From Caldilineaceae bacterium (GTDB taxonomy: Bacteria; Chloroflexota; Anaerolineae; Caldilineales; Caldilineaceae), in NCBI GenBank assembly GCA_022823185.1, contig JAJDXQ010000024.1, positions 1 to 64,000 on the forward strand: a stretch of 64,000 nucleotides of DNA. Reading direction: 5' to 3'. A model generated the notes under the pieces. It saw only the letters and a program-made list of their open reading frames with translations, did no database searches and was not told where the DNA came from. Of this stretch, positions 8,302 through 17,610 are shown piece by piece (position 1 is the stretch's first letter; every line of letters begins with the position of its first letter). The position numbers and the translations under genes were made by a program.

Positions 8302-9510
8302 ATGGCCGCCAATACCGACTTCTCTCCCAAGCCAATCTTCTCACTCGCCGGCGTCGACCGGCAGATGCCGCCCACCGGACTGATCGCCCCGGCCCGCTAT
8401 GTGCAAGGGCCCGATCTGCTCGACCATCTCGGCCGCTTCCTGCCCCTGGTCCCCAGCGCCCGGCCCGCCGTCTACATCAGCGCCGGCGGCCTGCGCCGCC
8501 ACGGCGAGAAGCTGCTCGCCGGACTGCGCGCCATTCAGATCGAAGGGCAGGTCGAAATCTTCGAAGGCGAGTGCTCCATCTCCGAGATCGAACGCGCCGC
8601 TGGCAGCCTGCGAGCTCGGAACACGCCTTTCGACAGCCTCATCGCGGTCGGCGGCGGCAAATGCCTCGACGCCGGCAAGTGTGTCGCCGCCCGCCTCGAA
8701 ATCCCCGTCGTCATCTGCCCCACCATCGCCTCCACCGACGCGCCCTGTTCCGCCCTCTCGGTCATCTATACCGACGAAGGCATCGCCCACGGCGGCGAAT
8801 CATTCCCGGACAGCCCCGCGCTCGTGCTCGTCGACTCCCAGCTGATCGCAGACGCGCCCGTACGCTACCTTGTGGCCGGCATGGGCGACGCCCTCGCCAC
8901 CCGCTACGAGGCCCGCACCTGCTACCGCAACCCCGCCGGCCGCGCCGTCATCGGCGGCCGCCCCACCATCGCGGCCCAGGCCATCGCCGAACTGTGCGCG
9001 CAGACCGTCTTCGACGACGGCCTCGCCGCCGCTGAAGCCAACGATCGCGGCGAGGTCGACCCCGCCCTCGAGCGCGTGATCGAAGCCAATACCCTCCTGA
9101 GCGGCATCGGCTTCGAAAGCGGCGGCGTCACCGCGGCCCACGCCGTTGCCATGGGCTTCACCCGCCTGCCCGTCGCTCGCGCAAACTACCTGCACGGCGA
9201 AATGGTCGCGATGGGCCTGCTCACGCAGCTGGCCCTGGAGCAGTCCCCCGACGAGTGCGCCCAGGTCGCCCGCTTCTGCGCCGAAGTCGGCCTGCCCACC
9301 CACCTCGCCCAGCTCTCCCTCGACGCCGCAGCCGACGGGCCCGCTCTCCAAGAGGCCATGGCCCATAGCGCCGCGACACCGCTGATGGACAACGAACCCT
9401 TCGACGTCACCCCCGAAAACACCTGGGCCGCGCTCCTGCAGGCCGACGAAATCGGCCGCGCGGCCACCGCGGCCGTCGGCGATCAAGCCTACCGCCGCCT
9501 GCACGCATAG
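8302..9510 (+). CDS. gldA: Glycerol dehydrogenase family (iron-containing ADH-like)
   Basis: The 402-residue protein belongs to the polyol dehydrogenases that oxidise glycerol or a related polyol with NAD. Visible motifs: the NAD-binding loop AVGGGKCLDAGK (Gly117-Lys120 region), TIASTDAPCSALSVIY, and metal ligands in order Asp196 (AGMGDAL), His280 (TAAHAVA) and His298 (YLHGE). The spacing agrees with Zn-dependent GldA. It is 101 nt after the chelatase gene and 164 nt before a CoA-transferase gene; no glycerol kinase or dihydroxyacetone kinase is adjacent, so the physiological substrate is uncertain. The N-terminal 25 residues are longer than usual. Confidence 0.85.
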   Translation: MAANTDFSPKPIFSLAGVDRQMPPTGLIAPARYVQGPDLLDHLGRFLPLVPSARPAVYISAGGLRRHGEKLLAGLRAIQIEGQVEIFEGECSISEIERAAGSLRARNTPFDSLIAVGGGKCLDAGKCVAARLEIPVVICPTIASTDAPCSALSVIYTDEGIAHGGESFPDSPALVLVDSQLIADAPVRYLVAGMGDALATRYEARTCYRNPAGRAVIGGRPTIAAQAIAELCAQTVFDDGLAAAEANDRGEVDPALERVIEANTLLSGIGFESGGVTAAHAVAMGFTRLPVARANYLHGEMVAMGLLTQLALEQSPDECAQVARFCAEVGLPTHLAQLSLDAAADGPALQEAMAHSAATPLMDNEPFDVTPENTWAALLQADEIGRAATAAVGDQAYRRLHA

Positions 9511-9562
9511 CCCGGTCGCGCGCCGGCGTGTCTCTTTTGGGCGGGGGCACGCCTGCAACTCC

Positions 9563-9590
9563 TTGCGCGCGTCGCCTCTGCCGCTATAAT
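9563..9590 (+). promoter_or_regulatory. Putative sigma70-type promoter
   Basis: TTGCGC, 16 nt, then a perfect TATAAT (9585-9590) in very GC-rich surroundings, 84 nt before the CoA-transferase start. The -35 match is partial. Confidence 0.45.
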
Positions 9591-9674
9591 GAGTCCATCT
9601 CTACGCCGAAGGCGTGCGCGGCGCTTTCGCACAAACGCGCCTGCCCGCCTCTCCCGCAAAGGTGAAACCGACCG

Positions 9675-11264
9675 ATGCCGCGCACCCGCTTTCTGAATCT
9701 CGCCGATGCCGCCGAACTCATCCCCGACCGGGCGACCGTAGCCGTCAACGCATCCAGCGGCCTGCTCTGCCCCGACGCGCTCCTGCGCGCCGTCGGCGAG
9801 CGCTTCGCCCAGCACGGCCATCCGCAGAACCTGACCACCATCCATCCTATCGCGGCCGGTGATATGTACGGCATCGACGGCATCGACCACATCGCCCGCC
9901 CCGGCCTGCTGGCGCGCATCATCGCCGGTTCGCTCCCATCCGGCCCATCTTCGATGGAGTCGCCGGCCATCTGGCGCATGGTCTACGAGAACGAAGTCGA
10001 GGCCTACAACATTCCCAGCGGCCTTATCTTCCACCAGCTGCGCGAAGCCGCGGCCAAACGCCCCGGCGTCCTCACCCAGCTGGGCATGGACACCTTCCTC
10101 GATCCCCGCCGCCAGGGCGGCCGCATGAACGAGCGCACCCCCGCCGGTTTCGTGCAACGAGTGGACTTTGACGGCCAGGAGTGGCTCTACTTGCGCGCCC
10201 TGCACCCGGACGTCGCGCTGATCCGGGCGACAACGGCCGACGAGTTGGGCAACCTTTCCTTCGAGCGGGAGGGGGCCTTTCTCGGAGCCTACGACGTCGC
10301 GCTGGCCGCGCACAACAGTGGCGGCGTCGTCATCGCCCAGGTCGAACGCCGAGTTGCCGCCAATACCCTGCCGCCCCAGAACGTGCGCGTGCCCGGCGTA
10401 CTCGTCGACGCGGTCGTGGTCGTCCCCGAATCCATGCAGACCACCCAGACCGACTACGATCCCGCCATCAGCGGCGAGGTGCGCGTCCCCTCACAGACCT
10501 TCGAACTGGCCGAGTGGGGTCTGCAAAAGGTGATCGCCCGCCGCGCCGCGCTTGAGCTCCGCGACGGCGAAGCGGTCAATCTGGGCTTCGGCATCTCCTC
10601 GCTCGTGCCTCTGGTTCTCCTGGAAGAGGGTCTCGACGGCGCCGTCACCTGGGTGATCGAGCAGGGGGCCGTCGGCGGCATGCCCCTGCAGGGCTTCCAG
10701 TTCGGCTGCGCCGCCAACACCCAGGCCATCATCCCCTCACCCGACCAGTTCAGCTACTTCCAGGGCGGCGGCTTCGACCGCTGCTTCCTCTCCTTCATGC
10801 AGATCGACCACGAAGGAAACATCAACGTCTCCAGGCTGGCAGCCCGTCCCCACGTCACTGCCGGTGTCGGCGGCTTCGTCGACATCACCGCCAATGCCAG
10901 AAACCTCGTCATCAGCGGCACCTACACCGCCGGCGCACGCCTCGACGTCGCCGCCGGCCGCCTGCGCATCGAGCGCGAGGGCCGGGTGCGCAAGTTCGTC
11001 GACGAGGTCGAGCACGTCACCTTCAGCGGCCGCCGCGCCCGCCAGACCGGCCAGAACGTCATCGCCGTCACCGAACGCTGCGTCCTCCGCCTCGACCCCG
11101 ACGGCTGGACCGTCAGCGAAATCGCGCCCGGCGCCAACCTCGAAGAGGACGTCCTCGCCCAATGCGAATTCCCTCTCGCCATCTCGCCCGACCTCCGCGA
11201 AATGGACCCCCGCCTCTTCCGCCCCGAACGCATGGGGCTCCAACTCCCAACCAGCGACGCCTGA
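9675..11264 (+). CDS. Family I CoA-transferase (YdiF/propionate CoA-transferase type)
   Basis: The 529-residue protein fuses the alpha and beta halves of a family I CoA-transferase. The N-terminal half starts at MPRTRFLNLADAAELI and the C-terminal half begins near residue 285 (VIARRAALEL, NLGFGISSLVP). The catalytic Glu is most likely Glu329 in WVIEQGAVGG, which forms the glutamyl-CoA intermediate. Enzymes of this type move CoA between short-chain acyl-CoAs and acetate or propionate. The length fits the fused class. There are no obvious acyl-CoA metabolism partners next to it, so the in vivo acyl groups are unknown. A TATAAT-containing promoter candidate lies 84 nt upstream, so it can be transcribed on its own. 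Confidence 0.85.
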   Translation: MPRTRFLNLADAAELIPDRATVAVNASSGLLCPDALLRAVGERFAQHGHPQNLTTIHPIAAGDMYGIDGIDHIARPGLLARIIAGSLPSGPSSMESPAIWRMVYENEVEAYNIPSGLIFHQLREAAAKRPGVLTQLGMDTFLDPRRQGGRMNERTPAGFVQRVDFDGQEWLYLRALHPDVALIRATTADELGNLSFEREGAFLGAYDVALAAHNSGGVVIAQVERRVAANTLPPQNVRVPGVLVDAVVVVPESMQTTQTDYDPAISGEVRVPSQTFELAEWGLQKVIARRAALELRDGEAVNLGFGISSLVPLVLLEEGLDGAVTWVIEQGAVGGMPLQGFQFGCAANTQAIIPSPDQFSYFQGGGFDRCFLSFMQIDHEGNINVSRLAARPHVTAGVGGFVDITANARNLVISGTYTAGARLDVAAGRLRIEREGRVRKFVDEVEHVTFSGRRARQTGQNVIAVTERCVLRLDPDGWTVSEIAPGANLEEDVLAQCEFPLAISPDLREMDPRLFRPERMGLQLPTSDA

Positions 11265-11723
11265 CTTTCCCCCAACCGCTGATCTCTAACCCCTTCAGTT
11301 CGGGGCCTCCCCCAACCCCCGCCCTTCCACCTGAAAGCCCTGCCCTGTGTCGGCGGCCCCTCCGCGCCCCGCCCTTCCCGCGCCCCACGCCCGCGCCAGC
11401 CCAACCAGACGCCGCCAGCCGCCGAGTCTCCTCTCAAGGGGGCGGGGCAGTGCGTGGACCGGGTAGCCTGGCGCAGATCCCCGGCGGCAAAAACCCGCCG
11501 CCGGACCGGGGGACAGCCCCGGACCCCCGCTGCGCCGCCCGCTCGCCGTCAGTCCAGCCGCCCCCGGCGCCGCCCGGCGCGCCGAAATCCCGCGCCTCTA
11601 TCCAGCGGCCACAATGAAATTTCGCTACGAATAAGGGATTGACTTCAGCGGCGTAACGAAAAGCGCCCAGCTACTTTCCCGCCGCCAACGTGAGGGTCTA
11701 CAGAAAAACCGGAAACGAAGAGC
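11265..11723. other. Intergenic region between convergent genes
   Basis: This 459-nt, very C-rich stretch has small stem-forming repeats (for example CGGCGG/CCGCCG near 11485-11505) but no recognisable gene or T-tailed terminator. Confidence 0.5.
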
Positions 11724-13277
11724 TCAATACGCCCCTTCCCCGCCCAACACCTTCGGGACGGTGCGCAGCATGATGCCCAGGTCCAACGCCAAACTCCAGT
11801 TCTCGGCATAGTAAATGTCGAGCAGGACCATCTCATCAAAGGTCAGATCGCTGCGGCCGCTGACCTGCCAGAGCCCGGTCATCCCCGGGCTGACCGACAG
11901 CCGTTTGCGGTGCCAGTCCTTGTACTGCGAGACCTCCTCCGGTGTGTTGGGCCGCGGCCCGACAAGGCTCATTTCCCCGCGCAACACATTGACCAGATTC
12001 GGCAGCTCGTCCAGGCTCAGGCGCCGCAAAATCCGCCCAACCGGCGTGCGGCGCGGGTCGTCGCGCATTTTGAACAGCGGCCCCGACGCCTCATTGAGGT
12101 CGGCCATCTCATCGCGTTGCGCATCGGCATCCGCAATCATTGAACGGAACTTGAAAATCTTGAACGGCCGCCCGCTGCGCCCCACCCGCGTCTGGGCGTA
12201 GATGACCGGCCCCGGCGAATTGAAGCGCACGGCCAGCGCGATCAGCGCGGCCAGCGGCAGCCCCACCACCAACATCGCCGAGGCAAGCGTCACATCCAGC
12301 GCCCGCTTCACGAACAGATTCCAACCCGCAATCGATACCGCGCGCGTCGTGATCAAGGGAATCCCGCTCAGCTGCTCCATCTGCATCTGGTTCTTCGTCA
12401 ACTGGAAAAAGTCCGGCACAATCTGTGCCTTGGTGCCGTTCTGCTCACACAGGTCGAGCAGACGCGCCACCGTGCGGTGGCTCCGCCAGGGCAGGCAGAT
12501 GATCGCCGTGTCGATGTCCTGGTTCTGCAGAATGTCAAAAAAATTGTTCAATGGGCCCAGCGCCTGAAAGCGGCCAATATCGGTCTGATTGACAGCCGGA
12601 TCATCATCCAGAAAACCAACCAGCTTGTATCCCAGGCTGGGGCGGGCCGCAATCGTGCGCATCACCATCAACCCCACCTCCCCCACACCCACCAGGACCA
12701 CATGCTCCAACCCAATCCCCCGGTTGCGCAGATAGCCCCGCACCGTATAGATCACCGCACGGCTGATGCCCAATAGCAGCGCGACAAGCACGGCCGTATA
12801 GAGGAAGATCAGACGGCTGAAGGAAAGCTGCCCGAACGCCAGGTTCAATATGATCAGAACAACGACGCCAATCGTGGTGGCGCTCGCGATCGCGTACACC
12901 TCCTCCAGCCAGGTGCGATCGCGGCGGTAAACGTAGACCCTGGAGAATTGAAAAGAGAAAAACAGGAGAAAAACCAGCGCCAGCGCGAACGGCAGATAGG
13001 TCACCAGCTCGGCCTGGTTCGCCGGATCGACTGTGAGGAACCACTGCAGCCGGTAGCGTACCCAGTAGGCCATCACAAAGGCCGCTACGATCAGGATCAT
13101 ATCACTGATGCGCAACAACGCCGGCCACCACTGCGCAGGAACCCGAATCAGCAGGGCTGCCAGCCAGTTTATCTCCGAAGAGCCTGCCGAAGCCCTGTTT
13201 GTTCGCCGCCCGTTCACAGTCTGTTGGGATGTCCGGCGGCCTTGGCGCTGTTTCATATCTGCTGTCGTCATCAGCAT
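11724..13277 (-). CDS. Polyprenyl-phosphate sugar-1-phosphate transferase
   Basis: The 517-residue protein starts exopolysaccharide or O-unit assembly by moving a sugar-1-phosphate from a nucleotide sugar to the undecaprenyl-phosphate carrier. The N-terminus has a basic leader and about four to five membrane spans (from ALLRISDMILIVAAFVMAY to about residue 165). A nucleotide-binding-like CoA_binding_3 domain follows (HVVLVGVGEVGLMVMRT). The C-terminal catalytic domain starts at FVKRALDVTLAS and carries GPVIYAQTRVGRSGRPFKIF, KFRSM, RRLSLDELPNLVNVLRGEMS and GLWQVSGRSDLTF. This matches WbaP/EpsL-type enzymes at usual length. It is the last gene of a leftward block with two glycosyltransferases. 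Which sugar is moved cannot be told. Confidence 0.9.
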   Translation of the reverse strand: MLMTTADMKQRQGRRTSQQTVNGRRTNRASAGSSEINWLAALLIRVPAQWWPALLRISDMILIVAAFVMAYWVRYRLQWFLTVDPANQAELVTYLPFALALVFLLFFSFQFSRVYVYRRDRTWLEEVYAIASATTIGVVVLIILNLAFGQLSFSRLIFLYTAVLVALLLGISRAVIYTVRGYLRNRGIGLEHVVLVGVGEVGLMVMRTIAARPSLGYKLVGFLDDDPAVNQTDIGRFQALGPLNNFFDILQNQDIDTAIICLPWRSHRTVARLLDLCEQNGTKAQIVPDFFQLTKNQMQMEQLSGIPLITTRAVSIAGWNLFVKRALDVTLASAMLVVGLPLAALIALAVRFNSPGPVIYAQTRVGRSGRPFKIFKFRSMIADADAQRDEMADLNEASGPLFKMRDDPRRTPVGRILRRLSLDELPNLVNVLRGEMSLVGPRPNTPEEVSQYKDWHRKRLSVSPGMTGLWQVSGRSDLTFDEMVLLDIYYAENWSLALDLGIMLRTVPKVLGGEGAY

Positions 13278-13336
13278 CCACTCAGGGGCCAGTGGCCCGC
13301 ATTGCGCGACGTATCGCCCGCGGTCTGTCCTGCGCG

Positions 13337-14548
13337 CTAACCTTCACTCACTGCGCTTTCATATACCTCAAGCGTCTCATTGGCCGCCTTCTCCCAGGAA
13401 AACCGCCTCGCCTGCCGAAGGCCTCGTTTCCGCAATGCAGTCGCGACGCCCTGCTCCCTAAACAGCCGCTCAAATGCGTCCTGCAATGCCGCCTGCTCCT
13501 GTGCCGGCACGATCAACGCCGCATCCCCGGCCACCTCCTGCAAGCTCGGTGTGTCGCTGCAGATAACCGGCGTCCCCGACGCCATCGCCTCCAACACCGG
13601 CAGTCCAAATCCCTCAAACAGGCTGGGATAAACGAACCCGCTGGCCGCGTTGTACCACAGGCACAGTTCCCGCTCCGGCAGGAAACCGGGAAACTGTATG
13701 ATCGGCTCACCCGCTGCCGGTTCCCCTCCACCGCCTCCCATCAGGCCCAGCTCCTCTGCCAGGCTGAAAATCTCCTGGTAATGCCAGCCCTTCCCCCCCG
13801 CCACCACCAGGCCAACCTCGCGTCCGGTTTCACTCTCGGCCCGCCACTTGGCAAACGCCCGCAGCAGATGCGGCAGATTCTTGCGCGGCTCCAGCGTGCC
13901 AACGTAGAGCAGAAACCGCTCCGGCAACCCCATGGATACCCGAAAATCGGTCACTTCAGCCGGAGGCAAAGGCCGGAACTGCTCGCCGACCCCATTGTAT
14001 ACCACCTCCACACGGCGGCTGTCCACGCCAAACTCCGTCCGCACGTCCGCCGCCGTCTGCCCGCTAACTGCGATTACCCGCTTGGCCCGGCGGGCGCTCG
14101 CACGGCACAGATGGGTAAGATAGATCCGCTTGGCGCGGGGGAAACGCTCCGGCATGCGCACAAAGCTGAGGTCGTGGACAGTCACCACGCCCGGCGCCCT
14201 CGTCGCCAGCGGCAACGTATTCACCAGCCCATGCACCAGGTTCCCCCGCTCCGTCCACACGGCCAGCGGCAGCGCCGTCTGCTCCCAGATGATACGGGGC
14301 ACCGGGTCCGCGGCCGGCCAGCGCGTGTAACGCAGCTCCAACCCCTGGCCCGCCTGGGGAAAGCGGAAATCCCGGTCGTTCACATAGGCCGTAACCTGGT
14401 TCCCGCCGGTCTCGGCAGCCAGGGCCGTCAGCAGACTGCGGCAATAGTTGCTGACACCGGCCCCCCGGTAGCCGCCTCCCGTATGCAAGAGTTGCGCATT
14501 CACAACGATTTTCACAGCAGTTTGCAAGGTGTATTCGCTAATGACCAT
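13337..14548 (-). CDS. Glycosyltransferase, GT4 family
   Basis: The 403-residue product has a GT-B fold typical of family 4. It shows an N-terminal domain starting VKIVVNAQLLHTGGGYRGAG, a linker with FLLYVGTLEPRKNLPHLLRAF, and the C-terminal donor-binding segment FVYPSLFEGFGLPVLEAMAS with the E-x7-E pattern. It probably adds a sugar to a lipid-linked polysaccharide intermediate. The ATG at 14548 overlaps the upstream glycosyltransferase by 11 nt; a GTG at 14515 directly before KIVVNAQ is an equally credible start because the family normally begins there. It forms a leftward block with its upstream neighbour and the sugar transferase downstream (59 nt gap). Confidence 0.88.
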   Translation of the reverse strand: MVISEYTLQTAVKIVVNAQLLHTGGGYRGAGVSNYCRSLLTALAAETGGNQVTAYVNDRDFRFPQAGQGLELRYTRWPAADPVPRIIWEQTALPLAVWTERGNLVHGLVNTLPLATRAPGVVTVHDLSFVRMPERFPRAKRIYLTHLCRASARRAKRVIAVSGQTAADVRTEFGVDSRRVEVVYNGVGEQFRPLPPAEVTDFRVSMGLPERFLLYVGTLEPRKNLPHLLRAFAKWRAESETGREVGLVVAGGKGWHYQEIFSLAEELGLMGGGGGEPAAGEPIIQFPGFLPERELCLWYNAASGFVYPSLFEGFGLPVLEAMASGTPVICSDTPSLQEVAGDAALIVPAQEQAALQDAFERLFREQGVATALRKRGLRQARRFSWEKAANETLEVYESAVSEG

Positions 14549-15656
14549 TGGTTACCGCACTGTAGACGGCGACCGTTCGCCGGGCAATCTCCGCCATCGT
14601 GTAGCGGGCCAGCACCCTCTGCCTGCCCGCCGCCGCCAGCCGGTTGCGCGCCGCCCGGTCCTCCATCAGCCGCTGCATCTGTGCCCGCAACGCGCAAATG
14701 TCCCCCTCCGGGAAGACCGCGCCCGCGTCTGCGATCACGTTGGGAATCTCGCCGCTGCTGCTGCCTACCACCGGGACCCCGCAGGCCATCGCCTCGATCA
14801 GCACCCGTCCGAACTGCTCCTTCCAGTTCGGACGGGTCCGGCTTGGCAGCGCCAGCAGATCCAGCGAACGGTAAAAGTCGGGCATCTCGCCGCTCGGCAG
14901 CCGGACCCCCAGCGAAACCCGGTCCCCGATCCCGCATGAGGAGGCCAGCGCCCGCAGCGCATCCAACTCCTCGCCGCTTCCCGCCAGGGTCAGCCGCCAG
15001 TCACCCTCCAGCCCAGAGCACGCCCGCAGCAGCAGGTCCAACCCCTTCTCCGGCAGTAAGCCCCCGGCATAGCCGATGTGAAAAGCGTCATCCTTCTCAG
15101 CCGACTCCCCCTTCTTCGCCGCCCCTGGCCGGAAGATGTCCGGGTCAACGCCAAACTGCGGCAGCACCGTGATCTCGCCGGCGTAGCCCTTGCGCACAAG
15201 AACGTCGCGGGCCTCGGCATTCCCCGCAATCGCAACCGCGCAGGCGCGGTATACAATGCGCTCGAACCAGTTGAACGGCGGCGGGTAGCGCCGCATCAGG
15301 TTCTGCCAGGTAAAGAAGAGCGGCTTCGCGCCTACCGCCCGCGCCGCCCGCACACCGAGAATCGTAGCCAAATTGTATGGCTCCTCATCCACATGCACAA
15401 CCTCCGGTCGCAGCTCCCGCAGCGCCTTCACCAGAGTAGGATAAAAGTGCAGATGATACGCGCCGTTGAATAGGACAGGAATCGTACGCAGTTCGTAGCC
15501 GTCCGTATGCAGCCGCTCGGCCTCCTGCGTCCCGCGCCGGTCTCGCCAGCGCCGCGGCGTCAGCACCGTCAGATCCACGCCCAGGCGGGCAATCTCCTCC
15601 GCCTTCCTCTGATACGCGCCCACAACGAGCGCCTTGCTGATCATGACAACGCGCAA
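14538..15656 (-). CDS. Glycosyltransferase, GT4 family
   Basis: The 372-residue enzyme starts MRVVMISKALVVGAYQRKAE and has the GT-B layout: an acceptor domain with VVHVDEEPYNLAT, then HIGYAGGLLPEKGLDLLLRA at the interdomain linker, and FGRVLIEAMACGVPVVGSSS with EIPNV in the donor site. It is the first gene of the leftward exopolysaccharide block. No promoter with clear boxes was seen in the roughly 130 nt up to the restriction-system remnants. Donor and acceptor sugars are unknown. Confidence 0.88.
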   Translation of the reverse strand: MRVVMISKALVVGAYQRKAEEIARLGVDLTVLTPRRWRDRRGTQEAERLHTDGYELRTIPVLFNGAYHLHFYPTLVKALRELRPEVVHVDEEPYNLATILGVRAARAVGAKPLFFTWQNLMRRYPPPFNWFERIVYRACAVAIAGNAEARDVLVRKGYAGEITVLPQFGVDPDIFRPGAAKKGESAEKDDAFHIGYAGGLLPEKGLDLLLRACSGLEGDWRLTLAGSGEELDALRALASSCGIGDRVSLGVRLPSGEMPDFYRSLDLLALPSRTRPNWKEQFGRVLIEAMACGVPVVGSSSGEIPNVIADAGAVFPEGDICALRAQMQRLMEDRAARNRLAAAGRQRVLARYTMAEIARRTVAVYSAVTNGH

Positions 15657-15787
15657 AACACACTCCTCTGGCGGACCGTCAACGAACTCGCATTCCCTGC
15701 CCCGAACCGATTATAGCGGAGGCAAAGGGGGTACTCAAGGGCGAAGGGAGGAAAAGTGTTCCCGGAATTGGGGAAAAGACAGGAGGT

Positions 15788-15913
15788 CTACTTGAGGCAG
15801 GCAAAGAGTAGGTCGTCAAGCGCCGCTTCCTGGGCCTGGCAAGATAGCGAGCTGCGCCCGCCATGGCTGGAGTGGGCTTCGTCAATGACAGTGGCGCACT
15901 TGCCACCCTTGAA
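15788..15913 (-). pseudogene. Remnant of type I restriction subunit HsdR (DEAH box region)
   Basis: Reading leftward, the frame gives FKGGKCATVIDEAHSSHGG and ends in a stop after 41 codons. VIDEAHSSxGG is the DEAH (motif II) block of the HsdR translocase subunit, usually VIDEAHSSQGG. No helicase motifs I, III or VI are found next to it, so only a scrap remains. It partly overlaps the decayed DUF4411 gene in another frame. Supporting context: the HsdS-like fragment and the DUF4411/ImmA-IrrE pair upstream. Confidence 0.55.
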
Positions 15914-16097
15914 CCGGCTTGGCCGGTCTAGTTATTTCCGCTAAACCGCGGTCCAGGCTGATCAGTCGGCCAGCCGGAAAACTGTGGAGAATGCAATCCC
16001 AGAACGCTGGACAGAAGTCGGGCGCATAATCGTCTTTGCGCGCGCCAATGAATGCGTTGGTGTCGAACACGAAGGATGTACTTAACTGCCGACTCAA
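15882..16097 (-). pseudogene. Truncated DUF4411 (PIN-like) gene
   Basis: The frame begins with TTG overlapping the stop of the ImmA/IrrE gene and encodes FVFDTNAFIGARKDDYAPD, then FCPAFWDCILHSFPAGRLIS. This is the N-terminal signature of DUF4411 proteins, PIN-like putative RNases that accompany ImmA/IrrE-type proteases. The first PIN acidic residue is in FDTN. After about 50 residues the homology stops (LDRGLAEIT, then unrelated sequence) and the frame ends at 71 codons, whereas intact members have about 160. The rest is deleted or frameshifted, with an HsdR-like fragment joined on. Confidence 0.75.
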
Positions 16098-17260
16098 AGG
16101 ATAACCCCAAACTCTTCCGCCATTCCTTCAAAGGTATCTCCGTTCAGGCCGGTTAAGCTGTATGCTTCTCGGTACGGCAGGCGACCTGTCTTGGCGGCGC
16201 GAGCTGCCGCCCCCGCAAAGCGAGGGCCAAGACGCCACCGCTGTCTGTTCCAGAAGTTGCCTCCGCCGGTAGCGGAAGGGGTACTTCTCCCTTGTCCTTT
16301 CAGGTCATTGTAGGAGCCAATGAAAGTGTCTCGATCGATCAGCCCCATGTCGAGGAGGCGTCGGGCGGCTACAATGGCGCTCACTCTGAATCTTCGGGCG
16401 ATGGCTTGAAATGGGTTGCTCGAGTTCTGAACAGCAGGCCAAAGCTCCTGCAGCGCCTGCTGTGGAACCAGAAATTCCGCAGCAATCTGATTGCAGAAAA
16501 ACTCAACTTTAGGGCCTGAAGGCAACAGTCTGTCAAAGGCCGACAGCCCCGTCTCTCCCACAAACAGGTGGACTACCTCATGCATAAGCGTGAATATCTG
16601 TGCAGCGATAAAGTCCGCGCTGTTCACGAAGACGAGAGGGGCATACTCGTCTACGAGGGCGAAACCCTGGAACTCTTTCGGGTCGAGTTTGCGATAGTTG
16701 TTGTTGCCCACAACACCATTGAATACGACCAGTACTCCAACTTCGTCCAGTTGATTGCGCAGGAATCGTAGAGCGCCGCTCCAACTGGGCATTTCTTCCA
16801 CCCAGTCGTCAGCGAGACCCAATGCGGTCCGCATCGCCTCTGCGACTTCGATTTGGCTGTCGGTTTGGCTGTAGGCGCCCACAAATTCCAACGGAGCTGC
16901 GCCGCCTTCGATGAGGTCGTCACGCATCCAAGTCTGGCGCCGTTGCATCAGATAGACGGTATCGAGCAGGTCAGCGCTTGGGCGCTTGGGCGTCTCGCTA
17001 CTGGGGGTGCGGAAATCCCGGATCGGCAACGGCTCTTCAGGCGGTTCCGGCAAATAGAGGTAGCCCAGGGGTGTGTATGCTTTTGCCGCCAGCTTGTCAG
17101 CTTGGGCGATGCTGATCTGGCCGGTCTGCTCCCATTCGGTAATACGTTCAGGATTCACCGAAATCTTTTTGGCCAGATCCTCAGGGCTGAGGCCAACCCT
17201 TTCCCGCGCCCACCGGAGCACCTCAGGCTCTAGAGTTATCTGCTGGCGTCGGCTGGACAT
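16094..17260 (-). CDS. XRE regulator with ImmA/IrrE metallopeptidase domain
   Basis: The 388-residue protein combines an N-terminal helix-turn-helix (about residues 8-62, WARERVGLSPEDLAKKISV) with an ImmA/IrrE zinc peptidase domain. The HExxH motif is in LMHEVVHLFVG (His227, Glu228, His231), and FFCNQIAAEFLVP carries the third ligand region. Such proteins cleave or inactivate repressors or antitoxins and are often paired with a DUF4411 toxin-like gene; the decayed DUF4411 gene overlaps its 3' end by 2 nt. I chose ATG 17260 (MSSRRQQITLEPEVL); an upstream in-frame start would add 16 unconserved residues. The gene appears intact although its partner and the surrounding restriction genes are broken. 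Confidence 0.85.
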   Translation of the reverse strand: MSSRRQQITLEPEVLRWARERVGLSPEDLAKKISVNPERITEWEQTGQISIAQADKLAAKAYTPLGYLYLPEPPEEPLPIRDFRTPSSETPKRPSADLLDTVYLMQRRQTWMRDDLIEGGAAPLEFVGAYSQTDSQIEVAEAMRTALGLADDWVEEMPSWSGALRFLRNQLDEVGVLVVFNGVVGNNNYRKLDPKEFQGFALVDEYAPLVFVNSADFIAAQIFTLMHEVVHLFVGETGLSAFDRLLPSGPKVEFFCNQIAAEFLVPQQALQELWPAVQNSSNPFQAIARRFRVSAIVAARRLLDMGLIDRDTFIGSYNDLKGQGRSTPSATGGGNFWNRQRWRLGPRFAGAAARAAKTGRLPYREAYSLTGLNGDTFEGMAEEFGVIL

Positions 17261-17403
17261 TATCGGCCTCGTGCCCGATTTGAATCGGCCCTCTTGGGCT
17301 GTCTGCATCCTTCGAAATCGGTCTGAATTGTAGTTCCTTGCGGAGTTATCGTCAATGTTGACGCCGTGGCCCTCTTATGAGAATGTTGGGGGCGCTGCGT
17401 GAT

Positions 17404-17610
17404 TTACGGGACCGCCGATTTCTGCGCAGGAGCTTCGAGGGAGAACTGAATTGCGGCTTCGCGCAAGTCCAGCTTGCCTGTGATGGCGTGGGCGAGCATG
17501 CCGGCGCGGCATTCATGCATGAGCTCGCGCTGGCGGCGAGTGACTTCGATGCCGGTATCAAAGTCGGCGGAGGCTTGATCGAGATCGGCGGCATGGCGGT
17601 CTGTTCCACA
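17404..17610 (-). pseudogene. HsdS-like C-terminal fragment (type I restriction specificity subunit)
   Basis: Leftward frame of 68 codons: AADLDQASADFDTGIEV, RRQRELMHECRAGMLAHAI and TGKLDLREAAIQF. The coiled helix followed by TGKLD-REAA is the hallmark C-terminus of HsdS. The upstream frame shifts near 17605; in the neighbouring frame VFLDIPLLYPAHVEQTA may be the preceding part. No target recognition domains were found, so only the tail survives. It precedes the ImmA/IrrE gene, an order common in type I restriction loci. Confidence 0.65.

Noticed and set aside
13199..15172. Long open frame (657 codons) on the plus strand
   Set aside because: It lies opposite two clear glycosyltransferase genes, is rich in Arg, Pro, His and Gln, and has no domain pattern; it is a shadow of the GC-rich genes.
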